49,660 nucleotides of DNA from Mesorhizobium sp. J428. Lineage in GTDB: Bacteria > Pseudomonadota > Alphaproteobacteria > Rhizobiales > Rhizobiaceae. Below, piece by piece: positions 32,913 through 43,700 of the stretch (the stretch's first letter is position 1; each line of letters starts with the position of its first letter). The stretch is from positions 1 to 49,660 of the forward strand of contig NZ_JAJOMX010000003.1 of NCBI RefSeq assembly GCF_024699925.1. The letters are read 5' to 3'. A program made the position numbers and the translations under genes. The notes beneath the pieces were generated by a model. The model was not told the origin of the DNA, ran no database searches, and was given only the letters and a program-made list of their open reading frames with translations.

Positions 32913-33875
32913 TTATCTGTCGCGTTCTCCCGAAGGAGGGGAACGGACGCGTTCCGCCTCCTGCGGCCTGTTCTTCTTCATCCCGAAATCATTCGTGTGT
33001 CCGGCGTCCAGGCGTTCAAGGACCGTCTTACGCACGGCGTCCATGAATTCGCGCCGCTGTCCGGCATCGTCTGCATATTTCTCGCGGCTGAAGGCCTCGG
33101 CCTTGTGCATTGTCTCGAAGGCGGTTGCGAGTTCCGGAAAGGCGGCAAGAGCTGCAGGCTCGCGCAGCTTCCGGAAGGCGATAGCGCGGCCCGGCAGCAC
33201 GGCATCGCGCAGCAGGTCGGTAAGGTCGCGGTTCCCCGCAAGCTGGTCCTGAGTGAATGCCACGCTGCGCCGCGTCTGGTCGTTGCGCAGATGCGGCATC
33301 GCCAGTTCGTTCACAGCCAGGTCTCGGCCGACGTAGAGCAGGTTGCGTCCGTTCGGATGGGCCGCAAAGCGGGTCCAGTCGATGTTGTAGCCGCAGGCCT
33401 CGGCCAGCTCGCGGGTAAATTCGCGAAGCGTGCGGCTGTTTCCATCCGGAAACGGATGGATGTAGTCGAGTTCGGAATAAAGGCGTCCGATGGCGCGGAC
33501 GAAGGGTGTTGTCTTGAGGCGCGACAGCTTGGCAACGTCGATCTGCTGCAGGGCGTCGTCGAGACGCGCGATCGAGGCGTTGTCCATCGGCGAGTAGGCG
33601 ACGTGGGAGATAACATTCAGCCCGTCCAGCTGCCGATGCTTCACCCAATCCATGCCTGCCGGAGCCGGCTCGCGGAACTGGCCGGGCTTCACTTCGGGAA
33701 ATCCGGCCGCGGGCAAGTCCTGGAAGATCCGGCGATTGATTTCGCGCAGATGCGCGCTGTCGAAGTTTCCCCCGACAGGCGAGAGGTAAAGCTCGGTCAG
33801 CCGCTTGGAGGTATGAAAACCCTCAAGGCGTTCGCGAAGCTCCGACCGCTCGGTTTCAGCGGCCACGGCCGGCAC
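32913..33875 (-). CDS. fic: Fic-domain toxin
   Basis: Identical to 6072-7034; HPFPDGNSRTLREF intact. Confidence 0.9.
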   Translation of the reverse strand: MPAVAAETERSELRERLEGFHTSKRLTELYLSPVGGNFDSAHLREINRRIFQDLPAAGFPEVKPGQFREPAPAGMDWVKHRQLDGLNVISHVAYSPMDNASIARLDDALQQIDVAKLSRLKTTPFVRAIGRLYSELDYIHPFPDGNSRTLREFTRELAEACGYNIDWTRFAAHPNGRNLLYVGRDLAVNELAMPHLRNDQTRRSVAFTQDQLAGNRDLTDLLRDAVLPGRAIAFRKLREPAALAAFPELATAFETMHKAEAFSREKYADDAGQRREFMDAVRKTVLERLDAGHTNDFGMKKNRPQEAERVRSPPSGERDR

Positions 33876-34194
33876 CGTGGCTGGCGGCCGCGAATTCGCT
33901 CAACTCGATCTGGCCAGAGACAAAGCGCTTGCCGAGGTCTGCCGCTTCGGGAGAGACGGGGAAGCCTTCAAGCGCGGCCGAGGCCTGACCGTAGGCAACC
34001 GCCCGCGCTCTTTCCAGTTGCTGAGCATCGGTGAGCGGAGCGACATTTCGGCCGCCGGATTCGACCGTTTCGCGCATGAAATCGCGCAAGAGCAGGGACG
34101 AATTCCGATGGTTGTTCTTGGCGATCTTGGCGAAACCATCCTTAAGATCGCGCGGAACGCGGAACGTGATGGTGACTTCTGACACTTCGGACAT
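33856..34194 (-). CDS. RHH-VbhA-type fusion antitoxin
   Basis: Identical to 7015-7353; inhibitor motif SAALEG intact. Confidence 0.8.
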   Translation of the reverse strand: MSEVSEVTITFRVPRDLKDGFAKIAKNNHRNSSLLLRDFMRETVESGGRNVAPLTDAQQLERARAVAYGQASAALEGFPVSPEAADLGKRFVSGQIELSEFAAASHGAGRGR

Positions 34195-34242
34195 TACATT
34201 CTCCTGAGAATCGGCACTGAGTGGAGGATACCGCTCATCGGC

Positions 34243-34274
34243 TGTTATTACAATGTATGTTCATTGTAATAACA
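34243..34274. promoter_or_regulatory. Perfect palindromic operator of antitoxin-fic
   Basis: As 7402-7433, identical in both reads. Confidence 0.75.
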
Positions 34275-34323
34275 CGCGCCGCGCTTCCTGCTATAATTGG
34301 CTCACGCCAACAGGGAGCAGGAC

Positions 34324-34572
34324 ATGCAGACAAACACTATCCGCGCCCACTGGCGCTCCCAATACCGAGCCGCACGGCTCGTCCGTGGTTTTGAGAGGGC
34401 GCTGCTGGACGGCGAGATGTCGTCGCTCGCCTATCACATCCCTTGCCGCGTGTATGAATGCGCGTGCCGGTTTGGCGACGCGCTTCGTTTCTCTCGTAGA
34501 AACGGCCGCTACGGCAGAGATGGCCGGCTCGTGCGTCACATAAACGGTCCTTACAACAGGCTGCCCGCATGA
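34324..34572 (+). CDS. Small basic protein, 82 aa, unknown
   Basis: Identical to 7483-7731, with TATAAT at 34292-34297. Confidence 0.6.
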   Translation: MQTNTIRAHWRSQYRAARLVRGFERALLDGEMSSLAYHIPCRVYECACRFGDALRFSRRNGRYGRDGRLVRHINGPYNRLPA

Positions 34573-34739
34573 ATTTCATCGATGCCACGTCGAAAATCTA
34601 CCGGCATCCTACCCGCCACGGGTGGCTTATTACGCAGCCGATGCGGGCCGAAGTTCACCACGCCGGGGCCGCAGTGCGGCCGACCCGCGATCAGATCCAC
34701 GAACATAAGGACGGCCATGTGCGGGTCGGCTCCGGCTGA
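34569..34739 (+). pseudogene. 5' half of the split gene, second read
   Basis: As 7728-7898; runs into the transposon end at 34722. Confidence 0.65.
34717..34721. repeat. Target duplication ATGTG, second read
   Basis: As 7876-7880. Confidence 0.6.
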
Positions 34740-34824
34740 GGGCGGAATCCTACGTTAAGGGATTTCTGGTCTGAATTGGATAGCAAGCGAGTGATTTTGA
34801 GCGCTTTGTGGTAGTTTTGGCGGC

Positions 34825-35058
34825 ATGGATGACGTTGATATCGATAGAATTGATGATGCGGTTTTGGGGCTGCTGTGGCTGACGGTGCATGACGAGCGGC
34901 GAGCCTGGAGGGGGCATGACTGGGATGCGTTGGATCGGTTGCACCGCAAGGGGCTGATTGCCGATCCGGTCAATAAGGCGAAATCTGTCGTTCTGACGGA
35001 TGAAGGGTTGAAGCGAGCGGAGGAGCTTTTCCAGATCTTGTTCACCTCCCCAAAATAG
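34825..35058 (+). CDS. DUF6429-like small protein
   Basis: Identical to 7984-8217. Confidence 0.7.
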   Translation: MDDVDIDRIDDAVLGLLWLTVHDERRAWRGHDWDALDRLHRKGLIADPVNKAKSVVLTDEGLKRAEELFQILFTSPK

Positions 35059-37958
35059 ATTGCCTGCTGCCATTTTTTGGCCATCTGTATTCGCCGGTCA
35101 GCAGGATGTGCGCCCATCCAAGCGGCGAGATATGGGAGAGCAATTCTAGCGGTACGGGGAGGCCGGCATTGCTACGTTGCGCGACGGCCTGACCAAGATG
35201 CACCGTGTTCCAGTAGATGATGATGGCGGCAAGCAGGTTGAGGGCGGCGAGGCGATAGTGCTGGCCCTCAGTCGTTCGGTCGCGGATTTCGCCTTGCCGG
35301 CCGATGCGCAAGGCATTCTTGAGCGCGTGATGCGCCTCGCCCTTGTTGAGGCCGATACGAGCCCGCCGCTGCATGTCGGCATCGAGGATCCATTCTATGA
35401 TGAAGAGCGTACGCTCAATGCGGCCAACCTCACGAAGGGCGAGCGCGAGATCGTGCTGGCGCGGATAGGATGCGAATTTTCGCAGCAACTGACTCGGCGG
35501 CATGATGCCGGCGACCATGGTCGCGGCGCTGCGCAGGATGTCGGGCCAGTTCGAGACGATCAAGTCTTCCCTGACCCTGCCGCCGACCAGGCCGCGCAAC
35601 TCGCTCGGTGTCCCGGCGGGGTTGAACACATAAAGGCGCTTCGATGGCAAATCCCGGATATGGGGGATGAAGCGGTAGCCGAGGATCGAGGCGGTGGCGA
35701 AGACATGATCGGTGAAGCCGCCGGTATCGGCATATTGCTCCCTATGCGCGTTGGCCGGCCTCGTTCATGAGCAGTCCGTCGAGAATGTAAGGTGCCTCGC
35801 TGACGGTTGCCGGAATGAGCTGGGTTGCGAAAGGGGCAAACTGATCTGACAGGTGCGTATAGGCTTTCAGGCCGGGATCGTTGCCGTATTTGGCGTTGAC
35901 GAGATTCATCGCCTCGCCCTGTCGGGCGGTCGGGAAGAACTGACCGTCGCTGGAAGCCGAAGTGCCCATTCCCCAGAATTGGGCCATGGGCAAACGCCCC
36001 TGGGCCGCGACGACCATGGCGAGAGCCTGGTCGATGGCGTCGCTGTCGACATGCCAGCGCGACAGGCGCGACAATTGCCAGTAGTCATGGGTATTTGAAG
36101 CCTCGGCCATCTTTCTCAGTCCGAAGTTGAGGCCTTCGGCAAGCATCACATTCAGCAAACCGATTTTGTCCTGACAGGGTGCGCCGGTGCGAAGATGGGT
36201 GAAGGCATCGGCAAACCCCGTCGCCGCTTCAACATCCAGTAGAATGTCGGTTATGCGCACCTCCGGCATACGCCGGTAAAGATCGAGGATCAGCTCGTCG
36301 GCATCCTTGGGCGCCACTGCTGTCAGGCGTTCCATGTGCAGGACACCGTCCTCGATGCTGCCGAGCGGAAGGGTCCCGGTTCGGGCAGCTTTCGCCAGGC
36401 GTTTCAGCCCGTCCGACATTCTGGCCTTGCGATCGGCAAGCCACGCCTCGGCTTCGAATGGAACCGCCAATCTTGCCGTGGCCTGGGCGGCCGCCATCGG
36501 CACCAGTGCCTGTTTGAGATCGGCATAGCGGCGTGAGTGCGCAAGCCAGACATCGCCGGAGCGGAATGCGTCGCGCAAGTGAAACAGGACCGCCACCTCC
36601 CACAAACGATTGTCGCCTTCGTCTTGCGTTTTGAGATGCCGGTTCCATTTGGAGGTCGATCGCAAAAAAGCTGTAGGCAGTGACGGTGGATCGCATTTTC
36701 CCCTGACCAGGGCAATCGCCTCCATGAGCGGCGTGGCCACGGCGGCCGCCTTGATATCCAGCCTGCGCAGCATACGCGGCGCATAACGCCGGAAGCGATG
36801 AAAACCTTGCGTGACATGGGCCAGCGGATCGGCGGCAAGTGTATCGGTGAGTTGCGAGGCAGTGGCGACCAGTTTCTCCAGTTCCGTCCAGCCTGGTGAT
36901 GTGGCGATCGCCGCTTCCAGGGAGGTGCCGTCGTCTCGCGCTTCGAGCATCACCATGCCGAGACCGGAAAAGGCCCGCAAGGTATCGGTTACGGCGGTCC
37001 TGGCATCTGCGGCTCGTCCGTCGCAGAGCCGTTTGGCTTCCTGCCAGGTTTTGCCGACGATTCGATCATGGGTTTCGACAATGGCATCGGCGGTCGCGGC
37101 GGCCCATTCCACCGCGCAGACAGCGAGTGTAGCCAGACGCCTGTCTGTGCCAATATCGCGCAAACCATCGGTGAAATACCGCTCACCCTGTCGGCGGAGC
37201 CGAGCAACCCGGTGTGGCGGAACACCGGCCAGCACCTGTGGGTCGAGAGCGAGGTTTTGCAGGAATTCGAGCCTGTCGAGCAAACGATTGGCCATGGCCG
37301 AATTGTCGCCGGTCTCGATTTTGCGCAACCAGATGAAGCGGCTGATGTTGCCCTCGACCATTTCCGTCAGCAGCGCGTTGAGCTGGTCACGCATGGGTTG
37401 ATCAAGACGCTCGGCAATCCTCATCTCGATCCGGCGCTCGGCTTCCACCAGAGCATCGGCGCACAACCGCTCGATCGTCGTGATTGCCGGAAGAATGATC
37501 TGGGTTTGGCGGCATCGTTCGACAAACCGGCGCACGAGGTCCTCGTTTGAACGCGCGTCTTCGGCTTGAGTGGCAAGCCAGTCCCGCAGTTCCTGGGCGC
37601 CACGACCGGCAAAGCTCCTGTAGCTGTAGATCATGCGCAACGCGGCCAGATGCTCATGGCGTGTTTCCTCCCGCGCCGCGTATTCGGCCAGGTCCCCGAC
37701 GCTCAGCCCAAGCTGCGCTGCCAGAAACCGGGACAGCTCTTGCGGGATAAGCTCTCCAGGGGACAGCAGCCGACCGGGATAGCGCAGGGCACACAGTTGC
37801 AGGGCAAAGCCGAAACGATTGCGCGCTCGGCGTCGCTCCCGAATATGGGTGAGATCGTCATCGGACAAAATGTAGTGCCGCAACAGTGACGCTTCGTCCG
37901 TCGGCAGATCAAAGAGTGCGGAGCGCTGTCGCTCGGTCAGAATTTGGCGTCGAGGCAT
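35042..37958 (-). pseudogene. tnpA: Tn3-family transposase, frameshifted in this read
   Basis: As 8201-11116 but with one extra base near 35742 (CCTATG in place of CCGTG), splitting it into 740- and about 200-codon parts. The first read is intact, so this is probably a consensus error. There is also a Thr-to-Met codon change at 37633 (GTAC to ATGC). Confidence 0.8.
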
Positions 37959-38052
37959 AAACAATCGTCCCTCTTGAACATTAGTCTGTTTTGGACAAAA
38001 ATCGGACCAGCAAAATCAACGGCTTGCAAGGGCAAAATCCAAAGGGGTTCTA
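37959..38052. promoter_or_regulatory. tnpA-tnpR divergent promoters / candidate res
   Basis: Same as 11117-11210. Confidence 0.5.
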
Positions 38053-38682
38053 TTGGGACAGCGCGCCGCCATCTACTGCCGCGTTTCGACCGCCGACCAG
38101 TCCTGTGAGCGGCAGGTCGATGAACTGACCGCGTTCGCGGAGCGCGGCGACTATGAAGTCCTCGGCGTCTTCAAGGAAACCGCCTCCGGAGCATCGGCAA
38201 ACCGGACTGCCCGCAACCGGATCATCGATCTGGCCCAGGCCAGGCAAATCGATGCCGTCCTCGTGACGGAACTGTCGCGTTGGGGCCGTTCCACACAAGA
38301 CCTGCTGAACACACTCGACAAACTGGCCGGCTGGAAGGTCTCGGTTGTCGCCATGAGCGGCATGACCTTCGAACTCGACACACCGCACGGCCGCATGATG
38401 GCGACCCTGCTCGCCGGCATCGCTCAGTTCGAGCGCGATCTTCTGAGCGAGCGCGTGAAATCAGGCCTGGCCGCAGCAAAGGCACGCGGTAAGAAACTCG
38501 GCCGACAATCTGGACAACGTCCTAAATCCGATCGGCTCGCACCGAAGGTCATTGCGTTGAGCGCCGAAGGTCGCAGCTACCGATGGATCGCTCGCGATCT
38601 CGGCATCAGCAAGAATACCGTCGCGGAGATCGTCAAGCGCCGCAAGTCTTCTGAGGCTCCACAGGTGGAGACCGCATTATGA
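38053..38682 (+). CDS. tnpR: Serine resolvase
   Basis: Identical to 11211-11840. Confidence 0.95.
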   Translation: MGQRAAIYCRVSTADQSCERQVDELTAFAERGDYEVLGVFKETASGASANRTARNRIIDLAQARQIDAVLVTELSRWGRSTQDLLNTLDKLAGWKVSVVAMSGMTFELDTPHGRMMATLLAGIAQFERDLLSERVKSGLAAAKARGKKLGRQSGQRPKSDRLAPKVIALSAEGRSYRWIARDLGISKNTVAEIVKRRKSSEAPQVETAL

Positions 38683-39236
38683 CCAAGCCAGTAAGACTGC
38701 CTCGGCCCGATCCGTATCGCAAGGCGCGCTTCAGGGAAATTGCCCGGGAAATCGTTGCGAAAGACCGCTACAATCGAAAATACGGTCTGTCCGTCGATAC
38801 GGCGGGCGCAATCGCCAATGCGCTTGAGAGGGCCTACCGGGAAGGCATCAACGGCGGCGAAAACAGGCCCGCTCCCATAATCGAATATCCAGACAACGGG
38901 CCAATGGATTGGGCGTTGATACCGCCACGTCCAAGAAACGCGTTCTGGAGCATCTGCCTGTTCACGCTTTCGCGCGGCGACAGGCCCGCCCGAGGCGGAC
39001 GCCTTGTCCCTGCCATCACCGAACGCGGAACATCGGGATGGATGCTTGTCGTGCCCGGGCACACCTATGAAAAGCAATTCGGTGACAAGACGGTCGCACC
39101 GCTCGTACGTCTTGGCCTGCTTGAGGCTGATGACGATGATCCTGCACACCGGGTCGTCTCGAAACGTGGCGAGGAAACCTGGAGCCAATTCGTCCAGAGA
39201 GGCGGTCAGTTCCCGGAAGACCTGACCAATCTCTAG
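38679..39236 (+). CDS. Transposon passenger protein, 185 aa, unknown
   Basis: Intact, with GTAC at 39105 where the first read has GTATGC. Same protein as 26866-27423. Confidence 0.78.
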   Translation: MTKPVRLPRPDPYRKARFREIAREIVAKDRYNRKYGLSVDTAGAIANALERAYREGINGGENRPAPIIEYPDNGPMDWALIPPRPRNAFWSICLFTLSRGDRPARGGRLVPAITERGTSGWMLVVPGHTYEKQFGDKTVAPLVRLGLLEADDDDPAHRVVSKRGEETWSQFVQRGGQFPEDLTNL

Positions 39237-39257
39237 CCCTATTCAGAAAGCTATTCC

Positions 39258-39791
39258 ATGTCACAAGAAAACCATCGGATCGCCGCCGCCATCGATCTGC
39301 GAATGCGACAACTGGAAAAGCAGGGCATTCAAGGAGCGGCGGTCGTCCATCATATGCTTGGCTATATGCAGGGTCTTCAGCAGATTTACGACACGGCTTC
39401 GGACAAGGTGCTGTCGAACCTGTGTCAGCGCTATCCGGGCTTCTATCGCTATGCGGATATGATGGAGTCCATGTCCGAGAGAAATCAGCAAATGATCGAG
39501 GCGGGAACGCACCCCTACCGCGATCTGCCTGAACTTCCCGAGAAGCTGAAGCGGAGCTTGGCTGCATTGATGGCCAGTGCGGCCGATCTCGAACGTGCCT
39601 TCCAGTCTGCCGTGGATTGCGGTGACTTCGCCCGTCACGTCGACCAACTCGACAGCCTGAAACGGCAATGGGGCGCGGATTTGCAGCGCCTGGTCGAGTT
39701 GTTTCGCTCTTCAGACGTTGCTCCCCAAAGCCAACTCATCGTGCAAAGCGCCCTCAAAGCCATGGCTGAGCGAATTAATCGGCTCGGGTGA
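39258..39791 (+). CDS. Transposon passenger protein, 177 aa, unknown
   Basis: Identical to 12418-12951. Confidence 0.75.
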   Translation: MSQENHRIAAAIDLRMRQLEKQGIQGAAVVHHMLGYMQGLQQIYDTASDKVLSNLCQRYPGFYRYADMMESMSERNQQMIEAGTHPYRDLPELPEKLKRSLAALMASAADLERAFQSAVDCGDFARHVDQLDSLKRQWGADLQRLVELFRSSDVAPQSQLIVQSALKAMAERINRLG

Positions 39792-39851
39792 GCAATTGGT
39801 GAGCAATCTGGTCCCTGAAGCCGCCGCTAAACGTAGGACATTGATAAAACC

Positions 39852-39894
39852 CTTAACGTAGGATTCCGCCCTCAGCCGGAGCCGACCCCTTATT
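39852..39894. repeat. Outer IR of transposon B plus TTATT duplication, second read
   Basis: IR 39852-39889 followed by TTATT, as 13012-13054. Confidence 0.9.
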
Positions 39895-40268
39895 GGCGCA
39901 ATTTCCCATGCGGTTTCGTCGTTCACCGCTCTATCCCCGTGTCCCGAGGCGCGTGCCCTGATCGTAGCCGCGTCGCTGCCGGCACAAAGGTAGCTTCGCC
40001 AACGCCTACGCTGCGCTTCTGGCGTCGCCTTTGCGCTCTGCAGCTCGATCCGCGGCTGATCCCCGGGCAACGGCTCAGGGCTCTCGGCGAAGCAGCGGAA
40101 ATCGATGGACGGTTCCGTCCTGGTCGCCTGCAGCCGCGACCTATGACGGCAGAGAGCCACTGTTCCGGCTAAGGCAACTCGCAAAGCAGCGGAGCAAAAG
40201 CGGTCTGCAGTGAGAAGCTGGTCGGTCTCGAATCCCTCGCAAAAACGAGGGGTTGACATTCCGATAAG
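39895..40268. other. Stretch without a recognisable gene, second read
   Basis: As 13055-13428. Confidence 0.5.
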
Positions 40269-40319
40269 TGGTGACACAACATCGCCAAAATATGCTATTG
40301 TGGCGTTGTGTCGTCACCA
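40269..40319 (+). promoter_or_regulatory. TGGTGAC...GTCACCA element (f), second read
   Basis: As 13429-13479. Confidence 0.55.
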
Positions 40320-40346
40320 TTCCGAAACGACGGCAAAGGAGGAGGT

Positions 40347-40517
40347 ATGAAGTTCTTCGATGATCTGGTGGTGGGTTTCGCGACGCGTGTGATCCGTGGC
40401 GCGTTGGCGGTCGGAACTGTGTTCGTCTATGTCCAGGCGGCGGGCCTATTTCTGCTGCTGGCTGGCGCGGTGGTGCTGGCCGTCTACTACGCCGGCCGCC
40501 TCGCCCTGGGAATCTAA
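40347..40517 (+). CDS. Small membrane protein, 56 aa
   Basis: Identical to 13507-13677. Confidence 0.65.
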   Translation: MKFFDDLVVGFATRVIRGALAVGTVFVYVQAAGLFLLLAGAVVLAVYYAGRLALGI

Positions 40518-40520
40518 GCC

Positions 40521-40718
40521 ATGAGCACCCCGACCTACGCTGAAATCGCCGCCAGCTGGGATATTTGGATCGAGTACGTCGACACCGACGCCACAATGAC
40601 CGCCGAAGAGTTCGACGCGATGAGCATCGAAGACAAGGTTGCGCTTCAGGTCGTGGCGTTCGGCGCGGAGATCCCCTCGCCTACCGAAAGGGCCGCTGTC
40701 GTGGATCGGGAGCGGTAA
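40521..40718 (+). CDS. Small acidic protein, 65 aa, unknown
   Basis: Identical to 13681-13878. Confidence 0.65.
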   Translation: MSTPTYAEIAASWDIWIEYVDTDATMTAEEFDAMSIEDKVALQVVAFGAEIPSPTERAAVVDRER

Positions 40719-40723
40719 TCGCC

Positions 40724-41165
40724 ATGGCCCGACCTCTCGCCCAGGAGATGAGGGGTACAGGGCTCGCTTACCGGCGAGCTGCAAAACCTGATCTATGACC
40801 TGCTGCCAACGCTCGAAGAGCTTGAGGCCAACGTCGACCTCGTAGGTCAGACTGCGAAACTCAAAGCTGCCGGACTGATCTACGCAACGGAGTGGTGGCG
40901 GCCGGACGGCAATGGCGCCCCCCGCTACCTCTATCTGCTCTACCCACAGCAGCCCGGCCAACCGCGACGCCGCGACTACGTTGGTGCGGACGACGACAAG
41001 ATCCAGGAAGCGCGGGAGAGCATCGCCAGGGCCAAGCAATTCGACACGCTGACTGCGGAGGCGCAGCAGATACGAGAGAAGATTGAGAACGCAGCCGAAT
41101 TCCTCGATCAAGGCTGCGCCGTCCTCAAGGGCAAACCGCGCTTCATGCTACGCCGACGGCCGTAG
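40724..41165 (+). CDS. Unknown protein, about 146 aa (frameshift in this read)
   Basis: As 13884-14326. An extra G before GTAC near 40754 ends the frame at 40798, whereas the downstream part is correct here and wrong in the first read. Confidence 0.65.
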
Positions 41166-41192
41166 TCAATACTGTTAAGCGCTGCCCTCCGC

Positions 41193-41214
41193 AGGCCCGG
41201 CTACCGCCGGGCCT
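41193..41214 (+). terminator. Hairpin terminator, second read
   Basis: As 14354-14375. Confidence 0.6.
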
Positions 41215-41277
41215 TTCACATGGTCCCTCGGCAGCCACTGCCATATCGCAATCATGGCGATAAGCGGTGGGTAAGTC

Positions 41278-41529
41278 TGTGCATAACCCTGTGGATCAAA
41301 GACGTTATCCACGCTGAAATTGTCTTGTGTGCAATCTCTTGGATTCATTGCGGAAAACACGCTTGTCCACAGAAACTGACGCTGAAACACTCTTATGCCC
41401 AGACGCTGAAACAGTCTTGCGTCCGGAATCGAAAATGAGCGTTAAAGCATTGAAAAAAAAACGGATTTCGCGCAGGCGGTGAACTCTCCCTATATTGATT
41501 CAGATTTACCTATATCTATACCTGTAGCT
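41278..41529. other. oriV: Candidate oriV, second read
   Basis: DnaA boxes and ACGCTGAAA iterons identical to 14439-14690. Confidence 0.65.
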
Positions 41530-41586
41530 AGAGCACTTCAATCAACCACTCCCCCAGCTAGAAGCTCACAACAACACCTACCCTCC

Positions 41587-41668
41587 GCGCCTTCGGCGCT
41601 CCGCCCCGTCGCCATTGGCGACGGCCTGTCGGCGGCAAGCCGCCTCCAATAGCGTGCCCTACGGGCAC
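41587..41668. repeat. Array of four perfect hairpins, second read
   Basis: Identical to 14748-14829. Confidence 0.65.
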
Positions 41669-42042
41669 TGGTCTACTACTTGATCTTCCATCAACCACCA
41701 GAACTCACACTTCCAACGTCGAGCCCGGCAGAACCGCCGCAATGGCTTTTGAAAAAAATGGGGGCGACCGTTGAGTTTTAAGTGGCTCAAATCGGCTCGC
41801 ATTCGACCGTGGAAGGCGCTCTAGCGCATCAGGTGGAGCGAAGCGGCCGCCGGCGCGGTCACGCTCCTAGGGCCTCCCAGGCGCTTTTGGTGCGATTTGT
41901 CTTTTCGGGGCGGCGCTGCGGTTTTGCAGCTCGCTTTTCAGCCCGCGCGAATTGGCGGTGAACTGGCGAAGAAGATGGAAAAATCCCCTCGATTTTGGAT
42001 GCTCAGCCCACGGAAACTGTTTTCCGGATTGTTGTCTAGTTG
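41669..42042. other. Gene-less stretch before ssb, second read
   Basis: As 14830-15203; nothing recognised. Confidence 0.5.
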
Positions 42043-42072
42043 TTGTCTGTTTGTTTTCCCTTCTGTTATACT
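42043..42072 (+). promoter_or_regulatory. Promoter of ssb operon, second read
   Basis: As 15204-15233. Confidence 0.55.
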
Positions 42073-42111
42073 TGATTCGCGGCGAATTCCGTCGCTCCAT
42101 CGGAGAAATCC

Positions 42112-42480
42112 ATGCAAAGCAATACCTTTGCCGGCCGCCTCGCAGACGCGCCGGCTCTGCGCAGAACGGCATCTGGCGCCGTCTGCAGGTTCACGCTGAT
42201 TTCCAACGAGTACGCGGGCAAGGACGACAACAACAACAGCCTCGAACGCGCGGTGAGGGTCCAGTTCGTGGCCTTCAACAAGAAGGGCGAAGCCATCGCC
42301 GAAAACTGTCGCAGGGGCGATCAGCTGATCGTCCAGTGGTCGTTGCGCAACAACGACTACCAGGACAGCAAGACTGGCGAGACCGTCTATGGCTTCGATT
42401 TCCGGGTCGAAGATTTCGAATTCGGTGCGCCGGGTTCGATCAAGCGAGCCGAGCTGCAAGAGCGCCAGGGCGCAAACTGA
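42112..42480 (+). CDS. ssb: Single-stranded DNA-binding protein
   Basis: Identical to 15273-15641. Confidence 0.85.
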   Translation: MQSNTFAGRLADAPALRRTASGAVCRFTLISNEYAGKDDNNNSLERAVRVQFVAFNKKGEAIAENCRRGDQLIVQWSLRNNDYQDSKTGETVYGFDFRVEDFEFGAPGSIKRAELQERQGAN

Positions 42481-42483
42481 ACC

Positions 42484-42903
42484 ATGACGCAAGGGACAGT
42501 GCCACAGATGGACGCCGTGCAGTTCGCAGCTGTAGCGGCGTCGTGTCGATGGTCCAAAAAATCGCTGGCCATCGCGCGCCACATTCTCGTGGATGGTGTT
42601 TCGCTGCCGGAAACGGCGGCGAAACACGCCGTTACGCCGAAGCACGCTCGCGTGCTTCTGGCGCGGTTTAAGGAGAAGGCCGAGCGAATGGCCGAACGAA
42701 TGACCGAGCGGAAGCGGCTCGAAGCATTCATGCAAAAAGAGCAGCCCAAGCTGGCGGTGCACCCCCTCACCTCTTTTCTCAACGACATGCAGACCCTTCG
42801 CGAGAAGGGTTACACCTTCGCACAAGTCGTCGCCTACCTCAAAACCAACGGCGTGACGACTTCGGAGACGACAGTTCGCAATTTCCTACGGAGCAACGGA
42901 TGA
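42484..42903 (+). CDS. korA: KorA/TrfB-like regulator
   Basis: Identical to 15645-16064. Confidence 0.75.
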   Translation: MTQGTVPQMDAVQFAAVAASCRWSKKSLAIARHILVDGVSLPETAAKHAVTPKHARVLLARFKEKAERMAERMTERKRLEAFMQKEQPKLAVHPLTSFLNDMQTLREKGYTFAQVVAYLKTNGVTTSETTVRNFLRSNG

Positions 42904-43700
42904 AAACGATTGTCCTGGCCAATCAGAAGGGCGGCGTCGGCAAAAGCGCCGTCGCCTGTCAACTGGCTTATTTTTTTAGCCAGCCGATCAACCAACCCAT
43001 GAACAAGCGCGTCCTGGTGATCGACCTCGACCACCAGCGCAACACCACCAAAGCGTTGAGAACCGGCGGTTTTTGCGTCGTGTCCGCTACGACCAGCAGC
43101 AAGCTCCTGACCGACCCGAAAGCCGACATCGAGCACGCTGAATTTGTCTTGGTCCCGGGCGATGGCGACTTGCTCAAGATGGAAAAGAAGGCGGCGGAAC
43201 ACAACGCCTACGCCTCGAATCTTCTGGCGTTCCTGGCTCGCGTTGCAGACAGTTTCGATGTCTGCATCATCGACACGAACCCGAATCCGGACATCCGCCA
43301 ACTGTCTCCGCTCGTCGTCGCCGATTACGTGCTCGCGCCGATCGAACTCAACCAGGAGGCCATCGATGGGATCGGCGACCTGTTGAACCACGAAAATATC
43401 GGCATCCGGCGAATTCAGGCAACGCTCAACAAGAAGCTGAAATTCCTCGGCATCTTGCCAAACAAAGTGGAGCCGACGCCGTTCCAGCGCGACAACTTCC
43501 GCGCCCTTTCCACGGCGTACCCGAAATACCTCATCGCAATGTCGCCCGGCTTCGCTGCAATCAAGAAATCGACAGCGATCGCCGAGGCGCAAGCGGCCGG
43601 CGTGCCGGTGTGGCGGCTCGGCAAAACGTCCGGCCGCGACGCTTGGCGCGAAATGCGCCCCGTCTTCGACAAAATCGCACAACTGATGGAGGTTGCATAA
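42900..43700 (+). CDS. parA: ParA/IncC-like partition ATPase, intact
   Basis: 266 aa, uninterrupted. The segment damaged in the first read is STAYPKYLIAMSPGFAAIKK. Walker A KGGVGKS at residues 10-16. Other details as at 16061-16863. Confidence 0.93.
   Translation: MKTIVLANQKGGVGKSAVACQLAYFFSQPINQPMNKRVLVIDLDHQRNTTKALRTGGFCVVSATTSSKLLTDPKADIEHAEFVLVPGDGDLLKMEKKAAEHNAYASNLLAFLARVADSFDVCIIDTNPNPDIRQLSPLVVADYVLAPIELNQEAIDGIGDLLNHENIGIRRIQATLNKKLKFLGILPNKVEPTPFQRDNFRALSTAYPKYLIAMSPGFAAIKKSTAIAEAQAAGVPVWRLGKTSGRDAWREMRPVFDKIAQLMEVA

Larger units (their letters stand above)
34722..39889 (-). mobile_element. Tn3-family transposon copy B, second read
   Basis: Same as 7881-13049, with ends at 34722-34759 and 39852-39889 and TTATT at 39890-39894. 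Differences from the first read are near 35742, 37633 and 39105. Confidence 0.95.
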
